From Ensifer sp. WSM1721 (GTDB lineage Bacteria; Pseudomonadota; Alphaproteobacteria; Rhizobiales; Rhizobiaceae), in NCBI RefSeq assembly GCF_000513895.2, contig NZ_CP165782.1:3377501-3441500 (forward strand): 64,000 bases of DNA, read 5' to 3'. Positions 9,603-18,592 of the stretch are shown in pieces (position 1 is the stretch's first letter; each line of letters opens with the position of its first letter). A model generated the notes under the pieces. It saw nothing but the letters and a program-made list of their open reading frames with translations, did no database searches and was not told where the DNA came from. Made by a program: the position numbers and the translations under genes.

Positions 9603-10556
9603 TCAGGCACTCGCGGCCGGCCGCCTGTCCACGGCCGACGCTTCGGCTCTGGCCTTCAGCTCGCGCGCGGCGCGGGCGATGGCCTCGAGCCGCTCGGCGC
9701 CGTCGAGATTGGAGAGGAACTCGCCGATCGGCCCGGTGTCGCAGATTCCGGCGAGCCTCACCGCCTCATGCAGGACACGGATCGGCGAATGGGCGTCGCG
9801 CAGATCCTCGAGCGGCAGAAAGCTCTCGCGGATCGCCCGGGCCTCGGCGATCCGGCCGCCCTGGCAGGCTTTGAGGATCGCCATCGACAGGTGCGGCGCG
9901 ATGCACACCGAACCGGAGGTGAAGGCGCAGAGGCCCATTTCGAGATGGTCGATCGCCGGGCGCTCGCCGATGCCGCTGACGATGCGCTCGCCCGAACCGA
10001 CCGCATCGAGGATTGCGGCAAGATAGGCATCGTTCTTCGGCTCCGGGCGCACGACCGCATATTTCACGGCCGAGATCGCGCCGTCGCGGAAAAGCCGCGC
10101 GACGTCCCCGGCGTCCAGGAAGCCGTCGTTCTTGATATAGGCGATCAGCGGTCTGCCGGCTGCATCCGCCAGCTTGCCGAAGCCGGAGGCGAGGCCCGCC
10201 GGCGTTGCCGGGAAGCCGAGCGGCAGCACTATGGCGGTCGGAAAGGCGCGCGCGCGGAGGATAGCAGCTTGGTCCATTGCCTTGCCGAAGTCCGCTCCGA
10301 TCGAGGGAATCATCCAGCCATCGTTGGGGGCGATCTCTTCTAGGAGGTCGAGAAGCCCCGAGAATTCCGCGACGCCGAAATTATAGAGATTGGCATTGCC
10401 GCCATAGAGATAGGTGGTCACTCCGCCGGAGCGCAGCCAGTCGACCATCCTGCGGTTTTCCGTGTTGCTCGGCTTGCTATTCGCCGCGCGTGCCAATGGC
10501 GGGACGGAAAGGACGGAGGAGGCGAGGTCGGCCGCGTCTACGGGAGTCGTCTTCAT
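9603..10556 (-). CDS. DapA-family (dihydrodipicolinate synthase-like) lyase
   Basis: A 317-residue (beta/alpha)8-barrel of the N-acetylneuraminate lyase/DHDPS superfamily. The likely Schiff-base lysine lies in AVKYAV and the partner tyrosine in LIAYIKND. Other signatures are GGVTTYLYGGNANLYNF and IPSIGAD. This family includes 2-keto-3-deoxy-sugar-acid aldolases and dehydratases. Beside an IlvD/Edd dehydratase and a lactonase, a role in cleaving or dehydrating a 2-keto-3-deoxy acid is more plausible than lysine synthesis. AAGGAG 6 bases upstream supports the ATG. It is divergent from the lactonase with a shared operator-like dyad between them. The substrate is not assignable. Confidence 0.85.
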   Translation of the reverse strand: MKTTPVDAADLASSVLSVPPLARAANSKPSNTENRRMVDWLRSGGVTTYLYGGNANLYNFGVAEFSGLLDLLEEIAPNDGWMIPSIGADFGKAMDQAAILRARAFPTAIVLPLGFPATPAGLASGFGKLADAAGRPLIAYIKNDGFLDAGDVARLFRDGAISAVKYAVVRPEPKNDAYLAAILDAVGSGERIVSGIGERPAIDHLEMGLCAFTSGSVCIAPHLSMAILKACQGGRIAEARAIRESFLPLEDLRDAHSPIRVLHEAVRLAGICDTGPIGEFLSNLDGAERLEAIARAARELKARAEASAVDRRPAASA

Positions 10557-10577
10557 GGAAAGCTCCTTATCAAGTTT

Positions 10578-10598
10578 CTTGTATTTTTAATTTACAAG
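10578..10598 (+). promoter_or_regulatory. Dyad CTTGTA-N9-TACAAG between DapA-family and SMP-30 genes
   Basis: Perfect 6-base arms separated by nine bases. The same architecture (TGTA-N9-TACA) recurs at 18593-18611 and 24126-24148, always upstream of carbohydrate genes. It is therefore a candidate operator for a shared regulator. Confidence 0.55.
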
Positions 10599-10719
10599 TT
10601 GAGCAAGGGCAATAGCAATGTTAGAGAAAAAAGGCAGCGGTAAGCGCTTCAAAATAGTGGCTCGACCGGGAGGTTTTGCCGCATCTCCAGAGGGCTTCTA
10701 TCAGATCAGGGTGCAAGAC

Positions 10720-11607
10720 ATGTCTTTCGAGTTAACATTTGAGTGCGCGCTCGACCTGCGCTGCGCTGTCGCCGAGAGCCCCGTCTACGACGAGCGCCGC
10801 AATTGCCTCTTCTTCGTCGATATTGGCCGCGGCGCGGTTCATCGTGCCGATCTGTCCGGCATGGGCCATATCGAATGGACCTTCGACCATGGCGCCTGCA
10901 GCATCGGCCTTGCCCGGTCCGGGCGCCTGGTGCTGGCGCAGCGCGACCGCGTCGTTCTGTTCAATCCCGACAACGGCGCGATCACCGTTGAGATCGCCAC
11001 GATCGAGACGGAAAGGCGCGATACGCGCCTCAACGACGGCAAGGTCGGGCCGGACGGCGCGTTCTGGGTCGGCACCATGCATGATGTCACCGCCGATCGC
11101 CGGCCGGTTGCGGCCCTCTATCGCGTTTCGCCGACCGGCGAGGTGGAGCGCAGGATCGACGATATCATCTGCTCCAACGGTCTCGCCTGGAGCGGCGACG
11201 GTACGCTTCTCTTTCACTCCGATTCGCGCGGCCCCTGGATCGACCGTTGGCGCTTCGATCCCGCGACGGGCACGCTCTCCGAGCGCCTGCGTCTCGCCAT
11301 GCTCGACGAAGCGAGCGGCCGCCCGGACGGAGGGGCCGCGGATGTGGAGGGCAATTATTGGAGCGCCGGCGTCTCTGCCGGCATCCTCAATCGCTTTTCG
11401 CCCGAGGGCCGGCTGATAGAGGCGCATCCCTTCCCGGTGCCAGCGCCGACCATGCCCTGTTTTGCGGGGTCGGACTTGAAGACGCTCGTCGTCACCTCTT
11501 TGCGTCCGGTGGGGGTCGGAGAGGAAAGCCGATCCGGCGGAATTTTTGCCACCCGAAGTCCCGTGGCCGGCGTCGCCGTCCATCGCTTCGACGACCGCGG
11601 GCTCTAA
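10720..11607 (+). CDS. SMP-30/gluconolactonase/LRE-family lactonase
   Basis: A 295-residue six-bladed beta-propeller of the SMP-30/gluconolaconase family, usual length about 290-300. Metal-site motifs visible are AVAESPVYDE (glutamate ligand), RLNDGKVGPDGAFWVGTM (Asn/Asp) and CSNGLAWSGDG (Asn). The family opens sugar lactones to aldonic acids. ATG 10720 is chosen because homologous sequence begins there; upstream in-frame codons back to 10618 give an unrelated tail. It is divergent from a DapA-family lyase. Together with the dehydratase it would form lactone to aldonate to 2-keto-3-deoxyaldonate to cleavage. The sugar is unknown. Confidence 0.88.
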   Translation: MSFELTFECALDLRCAVAESPVYDERRNCLFFVDIGRGAVHRADLSGMGHIEWTFDHGACSIGLARSGRLVLAQRDRVVLFNPDNGAITVEIATIETERRDTRLNDGKVGPDGAFWVGTMHDVTADRRPVAALYRVSPTGEVERRIDDIICSNGLAWSGDGTLLFHSDSRGPWIDRWRFDPATGTLSERLRLAMLDEASGRPDGGAADVEGNYWSAGVSAGILNRFSPEGRLIEAHPFPVPAPTMPCFAGSDLKTLVVTSLRPVGVGEESRSGGIFATRSPVAGVAVHRFDDRGL

Positions 11608-11689
11608 GTTGCGGACGCGAGTTTGGAGGGCGGGCAGGCATAGCCCAAGCCCGGAACAGTTCATCAGCGGCGCCGGCTGCCATAGCCGG

Positions 11690-12016
11690 TCAGCGTTCGG
11701 CGGCCAACTTGTCGCGAATCTGTTCCGCTCCACCGGTCAGCCGCCGGGCGAACGGCCGATCGGGATCGACAACGCGCCAATAGGGAGCGCTGCCGTCTTG
11801 ACTGATGCGCACCAGGTGTCGCCGCATCGTCACCGGGCAGCAGATATCCGTCCCATGTTTTGCGGCAAGCATACGTCTGATCTCCGCGAGATCCGACAAG
11901 TGGCCGGGCGGTGCAGCCCGGAGCGCATCGGCAACCATCTGCTCGCTGGGAATTAGTACGCTCTGCGTAAGGTTTTTGCCTTTGCGTCGTGTTTTGATGA
12001 TCGGTAATTCGTCCAT
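11690..12016 (-). CDS. Conserved hypothetical protein, possibly distantly related to alkyltransferase-like (MGMT-fold) proteins
   Basis: A 108-residue basic protein with no signal peptide or membrane segment. The ATG is supported by GGAGGTG 6 bases upstream. The C-terminal stretch APYWRVVDPDRPFARRL...GGAEQIRDKLAAE resembles the tail of alkylguanine transferase/ATL proteins (WRV then QR..L..E). The active-site PCHR motif is absent: the two cysteines sit in TDICCPVTMRRH. This resemblance is weak and was made by eye. A frame overlapping it (11664-12023) has arginine-rich composition and was discarded. Confidence 0.6.
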   Translation of the reverse strand: MDELPIIKTRRKGKNLTQSVLIPSEQMVADALRAAPPGHLSDLAEIRRMLAAKHGTDICCPVTMRRHLVRISQDGSAPYWRVVDPDRPFARRLTGGAEQIRDKLAAER

Positions 12017-12101
12017 GATCCACCTCCAGAAGTGAGCCCTACGGAGGACGAACAGAAGAATAGCAATCCGACAGCCGCTGATGAGATTGCGGGATGAGCG
12101 C

Positions 12102-13181
12102 TTACATCGCCCTGCCGTCGGGGCCGAAGACGTGGCAGCGCGCAGGATCGAAGTGGACGGCGAGATTGGTGCCGCGCTCGACCTTCTGCTGACCTTCCAG
12201 CGCGACGGTCAGTTGCTGCCGATCCGGCGTGATGCCGTAAAGCATGGTTTCGCCGCCGAGATTCTCTACGATCTCGACATTGATCGGCGCGAGCGTGATG
12301 CCGTCCTCGCGGGCGGAAAGGTGCTCCGGCCGAATGCCGAAGGTGACGTCCTCGCCGCGCGTTGCGGCAGCGAGACGCCGAGGCAAGCGGATGGTTCCGC
12401 CGCAGACTTCGATCGTGGTCTCGTTTTCCGTCACGCCCGCGATGCGCGCCTTTAGGAAATTCATCTTGGGGCTGCCGATGAAGCCGGCGACGAAGCGGTT
12501 GACGGGATTGTTGTAGAGATCGAGCGGCGCGCCCACCTGCTCGACCCGGCCCGAATTCAAGACGACGATCTTGTCGGCCATGGTCATGGCTTCGACCTGG
12601 TCATGGGTGACGTAGATCATCGTATTGCCGAGGTCGCGGTGGAGTCTCGAAATCTCGACGCGCATCTGCACCCGGAGCTCGGCGTCGAGGTTGGAAAGCG
12701 GCTCGTCGAAGAGGAAGATGCGCGGCTCGCGCACGATCGCCCGGCCGATCGCCACGCGCTGGCGCTGGCCGCCCGAAAGCGCCTTGGGTTTGCGGTCCAA
12801 GAGCTTCTCGATCTGCAGGATCTCCGCGGCGCGGCGCACTTTCGGTTCGATCTCCGCCCTCCTGTAGCCCGCCGTTTCGAGGCCGAAGGCGAGATTCTTG
12901 TAGACCGACATATGCGGATAGAGCGCATAGGACTGGAACACCATGGCGATGCCGCGCTTGGCCGGCGCCACCTCGTTCATCCGGTCGTTGTCGAGCATCA
13001 GCGTGCCGCCGGAAATTTCTTCGAGCCCGGCGATCATGCGCAGCAAGGTTGACTTGCCGCAGCCGGACGGACCGACGAAGACGGCGAATTCGCCGGGATC
13101 GATGGTGAGGTCGATGCCGTGGATCACATCGAGCGCGCCATAGCGTTTCTCGACCTTCTGAAGAACGACGCTGGTTGCCAT
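12102..13181 (-). CDS. ABC transporter ATP-binding protein (UgpC/MalK-type, carbohydrate importer)
   Basis: A 359-residue ATPase that powers sugar import with the permeases encoded upstream. Walker A GPSGCGKST is near residues 37-45, the signature [14 protein letters not shown] near 134, Walker B FLFDEPLSNLD near 155, and the H-loop YVTHDQ near 190. The C-terminal third is the MalK-type TOBE regulatory domain (GIRPEHL). It is the last gene of a minus-strand operon that begins at 18446. The 26-base gap from the upstream oxidoreductase gene fits co-transcription. Confidence 0.93.
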   Translation of the reverse strand: MATSVVLQKVEKRYGALDVIHGIDLTIDPGEFAVFVGPSGCGKSTLLRMIAGLEEISGGTLMLDNDRMNEVAPAKRGIAMVFQSYALYPHMSVYKNLAFGLETAGYRRAEIEPKVRRAAEILQIEKLLDRKPKALSGGQRQRVAIGRAIVREPRIFLFDEPLSNLDAELRVQMRVEISRLHRDLGNTMIYVTHDQVEAMTMADKIVVLNSGRVEQVGAPLDLYNNPVNRFVAGFIGSPKMNFLKARIAGVTENETTIEVCGGTIRLPRRLAAATRGEDVTFGIRPEHLSAREDGITLAPINVEIVENLGGETMLYGITPDRQQLTVALEGQQKVERGTNLAVHFDPARCHVFGPDGRAM

Positions 13182-13207
13182 TGCAATTCCTCCCTACGGC
13201 TTTCGCC

Positions 13208-14281
13208 CTATCTCGTATTCGCGCGCCAATTAGCGTATTTCGGGCTCTCCGGCCCGATCGGCAGCGATATTTCCTGCCCCGTATCGGCGGACTGGTAGAT
13301 CGCGGTGACGAGTTCCAGCGCCTGGCGCGCGTCCTTCGTCGTAACGGGGAGCGGTCCCCTGCCGCTGAGAAACGCGTGGAAATGCGCCATCTGGGTGGTG
13401 AAGCGTGGCGCGACCGGCTGCCAGTCGCCGATCACCTCGTCGATCCGCGCCTGCACCGCCGCGTTGGCGGCGATGATCTTCCAGGGATCCTTGCCCGGTG
13501 CATAGGGCTCGTGGCTGCTTTCGAAGGTGACGTTCTCGAAATGCAGGCGCAGGCGGCTGATCTGCTCCTGCGAGCCGAGCGTGCAGGAAAGCGACACGAA
13601 GGCGCCGTTTTGCATGAGCAGGCTCGCCGAGGCGCAATCCTCCACCTCGATGTCGTTGACCCGCGTCGCCACCCGCCCGAACACTTTCGAAACGGGGCCG
13701 AGGAGATGCAGCATCATGTCATGCAGGTGCAGCGCGTGAGTGACGAGCACGCCGCCGAGTTCCGTCTCCCACTTGCCGCGCCAGGGGACGGCGTAATATT
13801 CCGGGGTGCGCAGCCAGAAAGTCTCGACCGACCCGACATAGGGCTTGCCGGCGATGCCGGCCTCGATGATCCGCTTCGCCTTCTCGATGCCGTCGCCGTA
13901 GCGATACTGAAAGATCGGCATCAACACGCCTTTCACGTGTTTCTCCGCCTCTATGATCCGGTCGACGCCCTTGAGCGAGCCGGTGAGCGGCTTTTCGCAG
14001 ATCACGTGCTTGCCGGAAGCAAGAGCATCCAGCACCTGCTCCAGATGGATGCCGGGCGGCGTGCAGATATCGATAATCTCGATCGTCTCGTCGGCAATGA
14101 GTTCCTTGAACGAGGTCGTCCGCTTCTCGATGCCGAATTCGTCGCCGACCTCGTTCAGCCGCTCCTCGTTCAAATCGCAGAGGGCTTCGACGCGGAACTT
14201 GTCCGGATGCGGCAGATAGCCCTCGACGATGTGCGACCGGCCGATGCCGCAGCCGATGACGGCGACTGTCTTTACACTCAT
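13208..14281 (-). CDS. Gfo/Idh/MocA-family oxidoreductase (first of pair)
   Basis: A 357-residue NAD(P)-dependent dehydrogenase. The N-terminal Rossmann motif is VIGCGIGRSH; the family lysine motif is CEKPLTG (EKP) near residue 97. The C-terminal alpha/beta domain holds the substrate-site histidine region GGVLVTHALHLHDMML. Members oxidise or reduce sugars, inositols and keto-sugars. ATG 14281 overlaps the stop of the upstream oxidoreductase by 4 bases (ATGA), so the two are coupled and may act on one substrate or as successive steps. A longer open frame running on to 16075 is the frame extending past this start and is not coding. Confidence 0.9.
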   Translation of the reverse strand: MSVKTVAVIGCGIGRSHIVEGYLPHPDKFRVEALCDLNEERLNEVGDEFGIEKRTTSFKELIADETIEIIDICTPPGIHLEQVLDALASGKHVICEKPLTGSLKGVDRIIEAEKHVKGVLMPIFQYRYGDGIEKAKRIIEAGIAGKPYVGSVETFWLRTPEYYAVPWRGKWETELGGVLVTHALHLHDMMLHLLGPVSKVFGRVATRVNDIEVEDCASASLLMQNGAFVSLSCTLGSQEQISRLRLHFENVTFESSHEPYAPGKDPWKIIAANAAVQARIDEVIGDWQPVAPRFTTQMAHFHAFLSGRGPLPVTTKDARQALELVTAIYQSADTGQEISLPIGPESPKYANWRANTR

Positions 14282-15297
14282 GTCAGATCTTCCCGGTTCT
14301 GTTCGGCGAGCGCCTGGGCGGAAAGGGCAAGCTCCATCGCCTTGAAGCAGCGTTCCTGCGGCATGGCCGTTTCGGTCCTGTCGCGGATGTCGGCGAGGAG
14401 CTGGCGACCGAAAGGCAGCTCGACGGCGGAGCAGTCGATATGTTGGACGCCGTTTCGGTCGGCGAGGAACAGATGATTGCCGCCCTCGCGCCCCGCGAGA
14501 TCGACGGTCTTGCGCACCTCGATCGTGCCGGTCGTGCCGACGATGAAGAGCCGACCGTCGCCCCAGGTCGGCATGCCGTCCGGGGTGAGCCAGTTCACGT
14601 GGATCATGCCGGTGGCCCGGCCCGTCGACAGATGGATGTTGCCGGTATCCTGCAGCTCCGGCCTGTCGGGCACGCTGAGGTTGTCGACATTTGCCGAAAG
14701 AATGGTCGCGTCGCTGGCGCCGGTGAAGAACAGGAACTGCTCGCATTGGTGCGAGGCGATGTCGGTCAAGATGCCGCCATAGTCGGCGCGGCGGAAAAAC
14801 CAGTCGGGCCGCGTCTCGCGGCGGAGCCGGTGCGGACCGAGGCCGACGAGATGCACGACCTCGCCGATCGCGCCGGCGGCGACGAGCTCGCCGGCCTTGA
14901 CCGTCGCAGGGCTCTCGAAATGTTCTGAATAGAGGATCGAGAAGATGCGTCCCGTCTCGGCCTGGACGCGGCGCACCTTGGCGAGCTGGTCGAGGCTCGT
15001 CATGCCCGGCTTGTCGACGAGCACGTCCTTGCCGTGCTGCATGGCACGGATCGCCAGTTCCGCCCGCTCGGCTGAAACGGCGGCCGAGACGACGAGGCCG
15101 ATGCTCTTGTCCTCGAGGATTTCCTCGAGTGTCGTAATACGCGGCGCATCCTTGTAGACGCCCGTGAATTCCGCGGCCAGCGCATCGTCCTTCTCGTGGA
15201 AGCCTACGAGGCGGGCGCCGGCCCTCAGCAGGCAGTTGACCTGGCCGTAGATGTGGTTGTGGTTGAGCCCGACGGCGGCGAAGCGCAATTCGTCCAT
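14278..15297 (-). CDS. Gfo/Idh/MocA-family oxidoreductase (second of pair)
   Basis: A 339-residue relative of the adjacent oxidoreductase but clearly divergent. The N-terminal Rossmann region reads FAAVGLNHNHIYGQ, without the classic GxGxxG. The EKP position reads VDKPGM near 99. The C-terminal domain contains YGGILTDIASHQCEQFLFFTG with the usual D-x-x-x-H pattern. ATG 15297 is preferred; an in-frame TTG at 15309 has its GGAG too close. It lies 21 bases after the permease stop and overlaps the next gene by ATGA. The modified nucleotide motif makes cofactor use less certain. Confidence 0.85.
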   Translation of the reverse strand: MDELRFAAVGLNHNHIYGQVNCLLRAGARLVGFHEKDDALAAEFTGVYKDAPRITTLEEILEDKSIGLVVSAAVSAERAELAIRAMQHGKDVLVDKPGMTSLDQLAKVRRVQAETGRIFSILYSEHFESPATVKAGELVAAGAIGEVVHLVGLGPHRLRRETRPDWFFRRADYGGILTDIASHQCEQFLFFTGASDATILSANVDNLSVPDRPELQDTGNIHLSTGRATGMIHVNWLTPDGMPTWGDGRLFIVGTTGTIEVRKTVDLAGREGGNHLFLADRNGVQHIDCSAVELPFGRQLLADIRDRTETAMPQERCFKAMELALSAQALAEQNREDLT

Positions 15298-15318
15298 GGG
15301 TAATCTCAAGCTCCGTGG

Positions 15319-16206
15319 TCAGCGTTTCATGCCGGTGGTGGCGATGCCTTCGATCAGAAGGCGCTGGAAGAACAGGAAGAAGAAGAACACGGGGACGAGC
15401 GACAGCGTCGACATGGCGAAGAGGCCGCCCCAGTCGGAGGTGCTGCTCGAGTCGACGAAGGTCCTGAGGCCAAGCTGGATCGTGTAGGTGTTCATGTCGT
15501 TCAGGTAGATGAGCGGCCCGAAGAAATCGTCCCAGGTCCAGATGAAGGAGAAGATCGCCGCCGTCGCCAGAACGGGAAGCGAGAGCGGCAGCATGATCTT
15601 CCAATAGATGCGCCACGGACCGCAGCCGTCCATCATCGCCGCCTCGTCGAGCTCGCGCGGAATGCCGCGGAAGAACTGCACCATCAGGAAGATGAAGAAG
15701 GCGTCGCTCGCGAGGAACTTCGGCACGACCAGCGGCAGGAAGGTGTTCACCCAGCCGAGATTGAGGAAGAGCACATATTGCGGAATGAGCGTCACGTGAT
15801 AGGGGATCATCATCGTCCCCAGCATGATCGCGAACCAGAAATTGCGGCCTGCAAAACGCAGGCGAGCGAAGGCGTAGGCCGCAAGCGAGCAGGCGACCAC
15901 ATTGCCTATGACCGTCAGCACGGAGACGACGAGCGAGTTCCAGGTGAAGCGCCCGAAGCTCACGTCGAGCCCGAACCAGCCGCGCACATAAGAGGCGAAA
16001 TCGACCGACGAAGGCCAGAGCGAGGTCGAGGCGAAGATCTCGTCCTCCGGCCTGACGGAAGCGGAGATCATCCACAAGAGCGGATAGACCATGGCGATCG
16101 ACGCAGCGATCAGGCCGGCGTGGATGAGGACCGATCCGACGGGGCTACGACGGCCGGGCGGTGCAGATGGTGGGGCGGTTACCGAGCTCATGGTCGCATC
16201 AGTCAT
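15319..16206 (-). CDS. Carbohydrate ABC transporter permease (MalG/UgpE type)
   Basis: A 295-residue inner-membrane permease with six predicted helices: the first near 27-45, then a cluster of five from about 90 to 285. The cytoplasmic EAA loop that docks on the ATPase reads ELDEAAMMDGCGPWRIYWKIMLPLSLP. It overlaps the upstream permease gene by 8 bases. With that permease it forms the channel of a CUT1-family sugar importer. Confidence 0.92.
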   Translation of the reverse strand: MTDATMSSVTAPPSAPPGRRSPVGSVLIHAGLIAASIAMVYPLLWMISASVRPEDEIFASTSLWPSSVDFASYVRGWFGLDVSFGRFTWNSLVVSVLTVIGNVVACSLAAYAFARLRFAGRNFWFAIMLGTMMIPYHVTLIPQYVLFLNLGWVNTFLPLVVPKFLASDAFFIFLMVQFFRGIPRELDEAAMMDGCGPWRIYWKIMLPLSLPVLATAAIFSFIWTWDDFFGPLIYLNDMNTYTIQLGLRTFVDSSSTSDWGGLFAMSTLSLVPVFFFFLFFQRLLIEGIATTGMKR

Positions 16207-17155
16207 CGTAGTGCACCCAGTAACGAGAGGTCAGGAACGAAAAGGCCGTGAACAGGCCGATGATCAGCACGAGGATCCAGGCGAGCGCCGAGGCGTAGCC
16301 CATGCGGAAGTTCCCGAAAGCCTCCTGATAGAGATAGAGCGTGTAGAACAGCGTCGAATTGATCGGCCCGCCGGTGCCGCCGGAGATGATGAAAGCGGGG
16401 GTGAAGGCCTTGAAGGCGTCGATCGTCTGCACCACCGCATTGAAGAAGATGACCGGCGTCAAGAGCGGCAGCGTGATCTTGTAGAACTGCCGGAATTTGG
16501 ACGCTCCGTCGAGGCTTGCCGCCTCGTACATGTCGGTCGGGATTTGCCTGAGGCCGGCGAGGAAGATGATCATCGGCGAGCCGAATTGCCAGACGCTTAG
16601 GACCACCAGCGTCCAGATCGAATAGTTCGGATGCGAGATCCAGCTCGGGCCTTCGATGCCGAACTGGGCGAGCAGGCTGTTGATCAGGCCGTCGCCGGCA
16701 AAGAGCTGCCGCCAGAGCACGGCGATCGCGACGCTGCCGCCGAGCAGCGACGGCAGGTAGAAGAGCGCGCGGTAGAAGGTGAGACCTTTCACGCCGCGGT
16801 CGAGAAGAAGGGCGACGAGCAGCGCGAAGGTGAGCTTGAACGGCACCGACAGCACGACATAGAGAAAAGTCACCTGCATCGCGGCGGCGAATTTCGGGTC
16901 GGCCGTCGCGATGCGGACGTAGTTGGCGGTTCCGACCCATTCCGGCGTGCGGATCAGGTCGAAGCTCGTGAAAGAGAGATAGAGAGAGGCGATGGCAGGC
17001 CCGAGCGTCAGGCCGAAGAAGCCGATGAGCCACGGCAACAGGAACATGTAGCCGGCGCCGTGCTTCGTCCAGAGGCTGGCCCAGCGGCCCTGTGCGGCGG
17101 GGCGCGCCTGGGCGCCCCCACCGATCGCGACAGCGGAATCCTGCACAGCCGCCAT
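16199..17155 (-). CDS. Carbohydrate ABC transporter permease (MalF/UgpA type)
   Basis: A 318-residue permease with about six membrane segments, the first near 36-58 (YMFLLPWLIGFFGLTLGPAI). The EAA loop reads DMYEAASLDGASKFRQFYKITLPLLTP. The short N-terminal extension before the first helix, rich in Ala/Gly/Gln, is common in this subfamily. Its start lies 4 bases after the binding-protein stop and its end overlaps the second permease, so the three are one transcript. Confidence 0.92.
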   Translation of the reverse strand: MAAVQDSAVAIGGGAQARPAAQGRWASLWTKHGAGYMFLLPWLIGFFGLTLGPAIASLYLSFTSFDLIRTPEWVGTANYVRIATADPKFAAAMQVTFLYVVLSVPFKLTFALLVALLLDRGVKGLTFYRALFYLPSLLGGSVAIAVLWRQLFAGDGLINSLLAQFGIEGPSWISHPNYSIWTLVVLSVWQFGSPMIIFLAGLRQIPTDMYEAASLDGASKFRQFYKITLPLLTPVIFFNAVVQTIDAFKAFTPAFIISGGTGGPINSTLFYTLYLYQEAFGNFRMGYASALAWILVLIIGLFTAFSFLTSRYWVHYDD

Positions 17156-17159
17156 CTCC

Positions 17160-18446
17160 TTAGCCTCGCGACAGGATTTGTGTGACCTCGTTCACCAGCG
17201 TCTCGCCGCCCTGCTTCGCGTCGAGCTGACCGAAGGCCACCTGCTCGGCGACACTACGCAGAGCCAACTCCGCCTCGCCGGCGCCCGACGGAGGCGGCGG
17301 CGGCAGGTCGCCGACGAGCGATCCGAGTCCGGAGACATAGTCGAGCGCAGCCCGCCCGAGTTCATCGAGCGACGGCGCGAGCGCCTCGCGCACGGAGGCC
17401 GATTCCGGCACGCCGCGTTCGACTCCGAGGATCTTGGCCGCTTCCGGATCCTTGACGAAGAAGTTGACATATTTGGCGCCGAGTTCCGGGTCGCTGCTCT
17501 TGGCCGATACCGAGAAGAACATCGATGGCTTGCGGTAGTGGCCGCCCTTGGCATCCTTGTTGATCAGCGCATGGCTTTTGAGCACGATCTTGTCTTTGTT
17601 GATCGCCTGATAGCCGACGAGCTGGTTGGAATGGGCGTAGGACGTCGCCGCCTTTCCGAGCGACAAGGGACTCGTCTCGATATTGAACTGGTCGAGCGCC
17701 TGTATATCCGCCGGCACGCAGGCCTTGTCCTCGCGCATCTTCTGCCACATGGCGAACCATTCGGCGCCGTCGTTCGCGTCATAGGCGATCTTGCCGTCCG
17801 CGGTGAAGAGCGCCTTGCCGCGCTGGCGAAGCCAGTTTTCGAGGAGCGGTTCGACACCGCTGCCGTCCGAGAGGCCGAAATAGCCCTTGCGCTTTCCGGC
17901 CTTGGTGATCTCGACACCCATGCGGGCGAGTTCTTCCCAGGTGGTCGACGGCGTCGGCAGGTCGACGCCGGCTTCCTCGAAGGCGACCGTATTGACCATC
18001 ATCGCCGTCGAATTGGCGCCGAGGCTGATGCCGTAGAGCTTCCCGTCGACGCTGCCGCCCTTGATCTGCACGTCGTCGAAATCCTCGACTTTCAGCACCG
18101 AGCCGAGATAGCTGTCGAGCGGTGCGAGCGCACCGCGCCGGGCGTATTCGACGATATAGCGGTAGTCCATTTGGATGACATCGGGCGCATTGCCACCGGC
18201 AACCTGGGTTGCCAAGCGCGGCCAGTAGTCGCTCCAGCCCAGAAATTCACCGTTGATGTCAACGCCGGGATTCGCCTTCTTGAAAAGCTCGCTCACCTTA
18301 TTGGTGCGGTCGGCGCGGGTCTGCGATCCCCACCAGAGCAGGCGTAGCCGCGCCTCCTGCGAAAACGCGCGCGGCGCGAACGCCGCGTAGGAAAGAAGTG
18401 CCGCTCCTCCTGCGAGCACCGTACGTCTGCTGATGCGATGCGTCAT
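17160..18446 (-). CDS. Carbohydrate ABC transporter substrate-binding protein, Tat signal
   Basis: A 428-residue periplasmic binding protein of the extracellular solute-binding family 1. The N-terminus MTHRISRRTVLAGGAALL carries a twin-arginine motif (SRRTVL), suggesting Tat export. The mature chain begins after about AFS-QEA. Typical features are LRLLWWGSQTR, VIQMDYRYIVEYARRGALAPLD and TWEELA. ATG 18446 is chosen: AGGAGGAAC lies just upstream and the signal peptide begins there. It is the first gene of the operon, and a TetR-type operator lies about 75-90 bases upstream. Ligand unknown. Confidence 0.93.
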   Translation of the reverse strand: MTHRISRRTVLAGGAALLSYAAFAPRAFSQEARLRLLWWGSQTRADRTNKVSELFKKANPGVDINGEFLGWSDYWPRLATQVAGGNAPDVIQMDYRYIVEYARRGALAPLDSYLGSVLKVEDFDDVQIKGGSVDGKLYGISLGANSTAMMVNTVAFEEAGVDLPTPSTTWEELARMGVEITKAGKRKGYFGLSDGSGVEPLLENWLRQRGKALFTADGKIAYDANDGAEWFAMWQKMREDKACVPADIQALDQFNIETSPLSLGKAATSYAHSNQLVGYQAINKDKIVLKSHALINKDAKGGHYRKPSMFFSVSAKSSDPELGAKYVNFFVKDPEAAKILGVERGVPESASVREALAPSLDELGRAALDYVSGLGSLVGDLPPPPPSGAGEAELALRSVAEQVAFGQLDAKQGGETLVNEVTQILSRG

Positions 18447-18518
18447 TTGTTCCTCCTCCCTCGGGAGCGCCTCCACAACGCTCCGTGTCATCGTCGTCTT
18501 GTTGAGTCCTCTTGCATT

Positions 18519-18537
18519 AAATAACTAATTGGTTACA
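18519..18537 (-). promoter_or_regulatory. TetR-type operator upstream of the ABC transporter operon
   Basis: Read on the minus strand this is GTAACCAATTAGTTATT, nearly identical to the palindrome at 19385-19402 (GTAACCGTTTAGTTACT). The two copies flank the TetR gene and face the two operons on either side, the expected layout for a local repressor. Confidence 0.7.
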
Positions 18538-18592
18538 AATTATGGGCAAGCAATGATCGTGTCAAGCACTTGTGTGAAATGCTGTCATTATC

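Noticed and set aside
14282..16075. Apparent N-terminal extension of a Gfo/Idh gene to 955 residues
   Set aside because: Residues before MSVKTVAVIGCG are out-of-frame readings of a second Gfo/Idh gene and a permease. The true gene starts at 14281.
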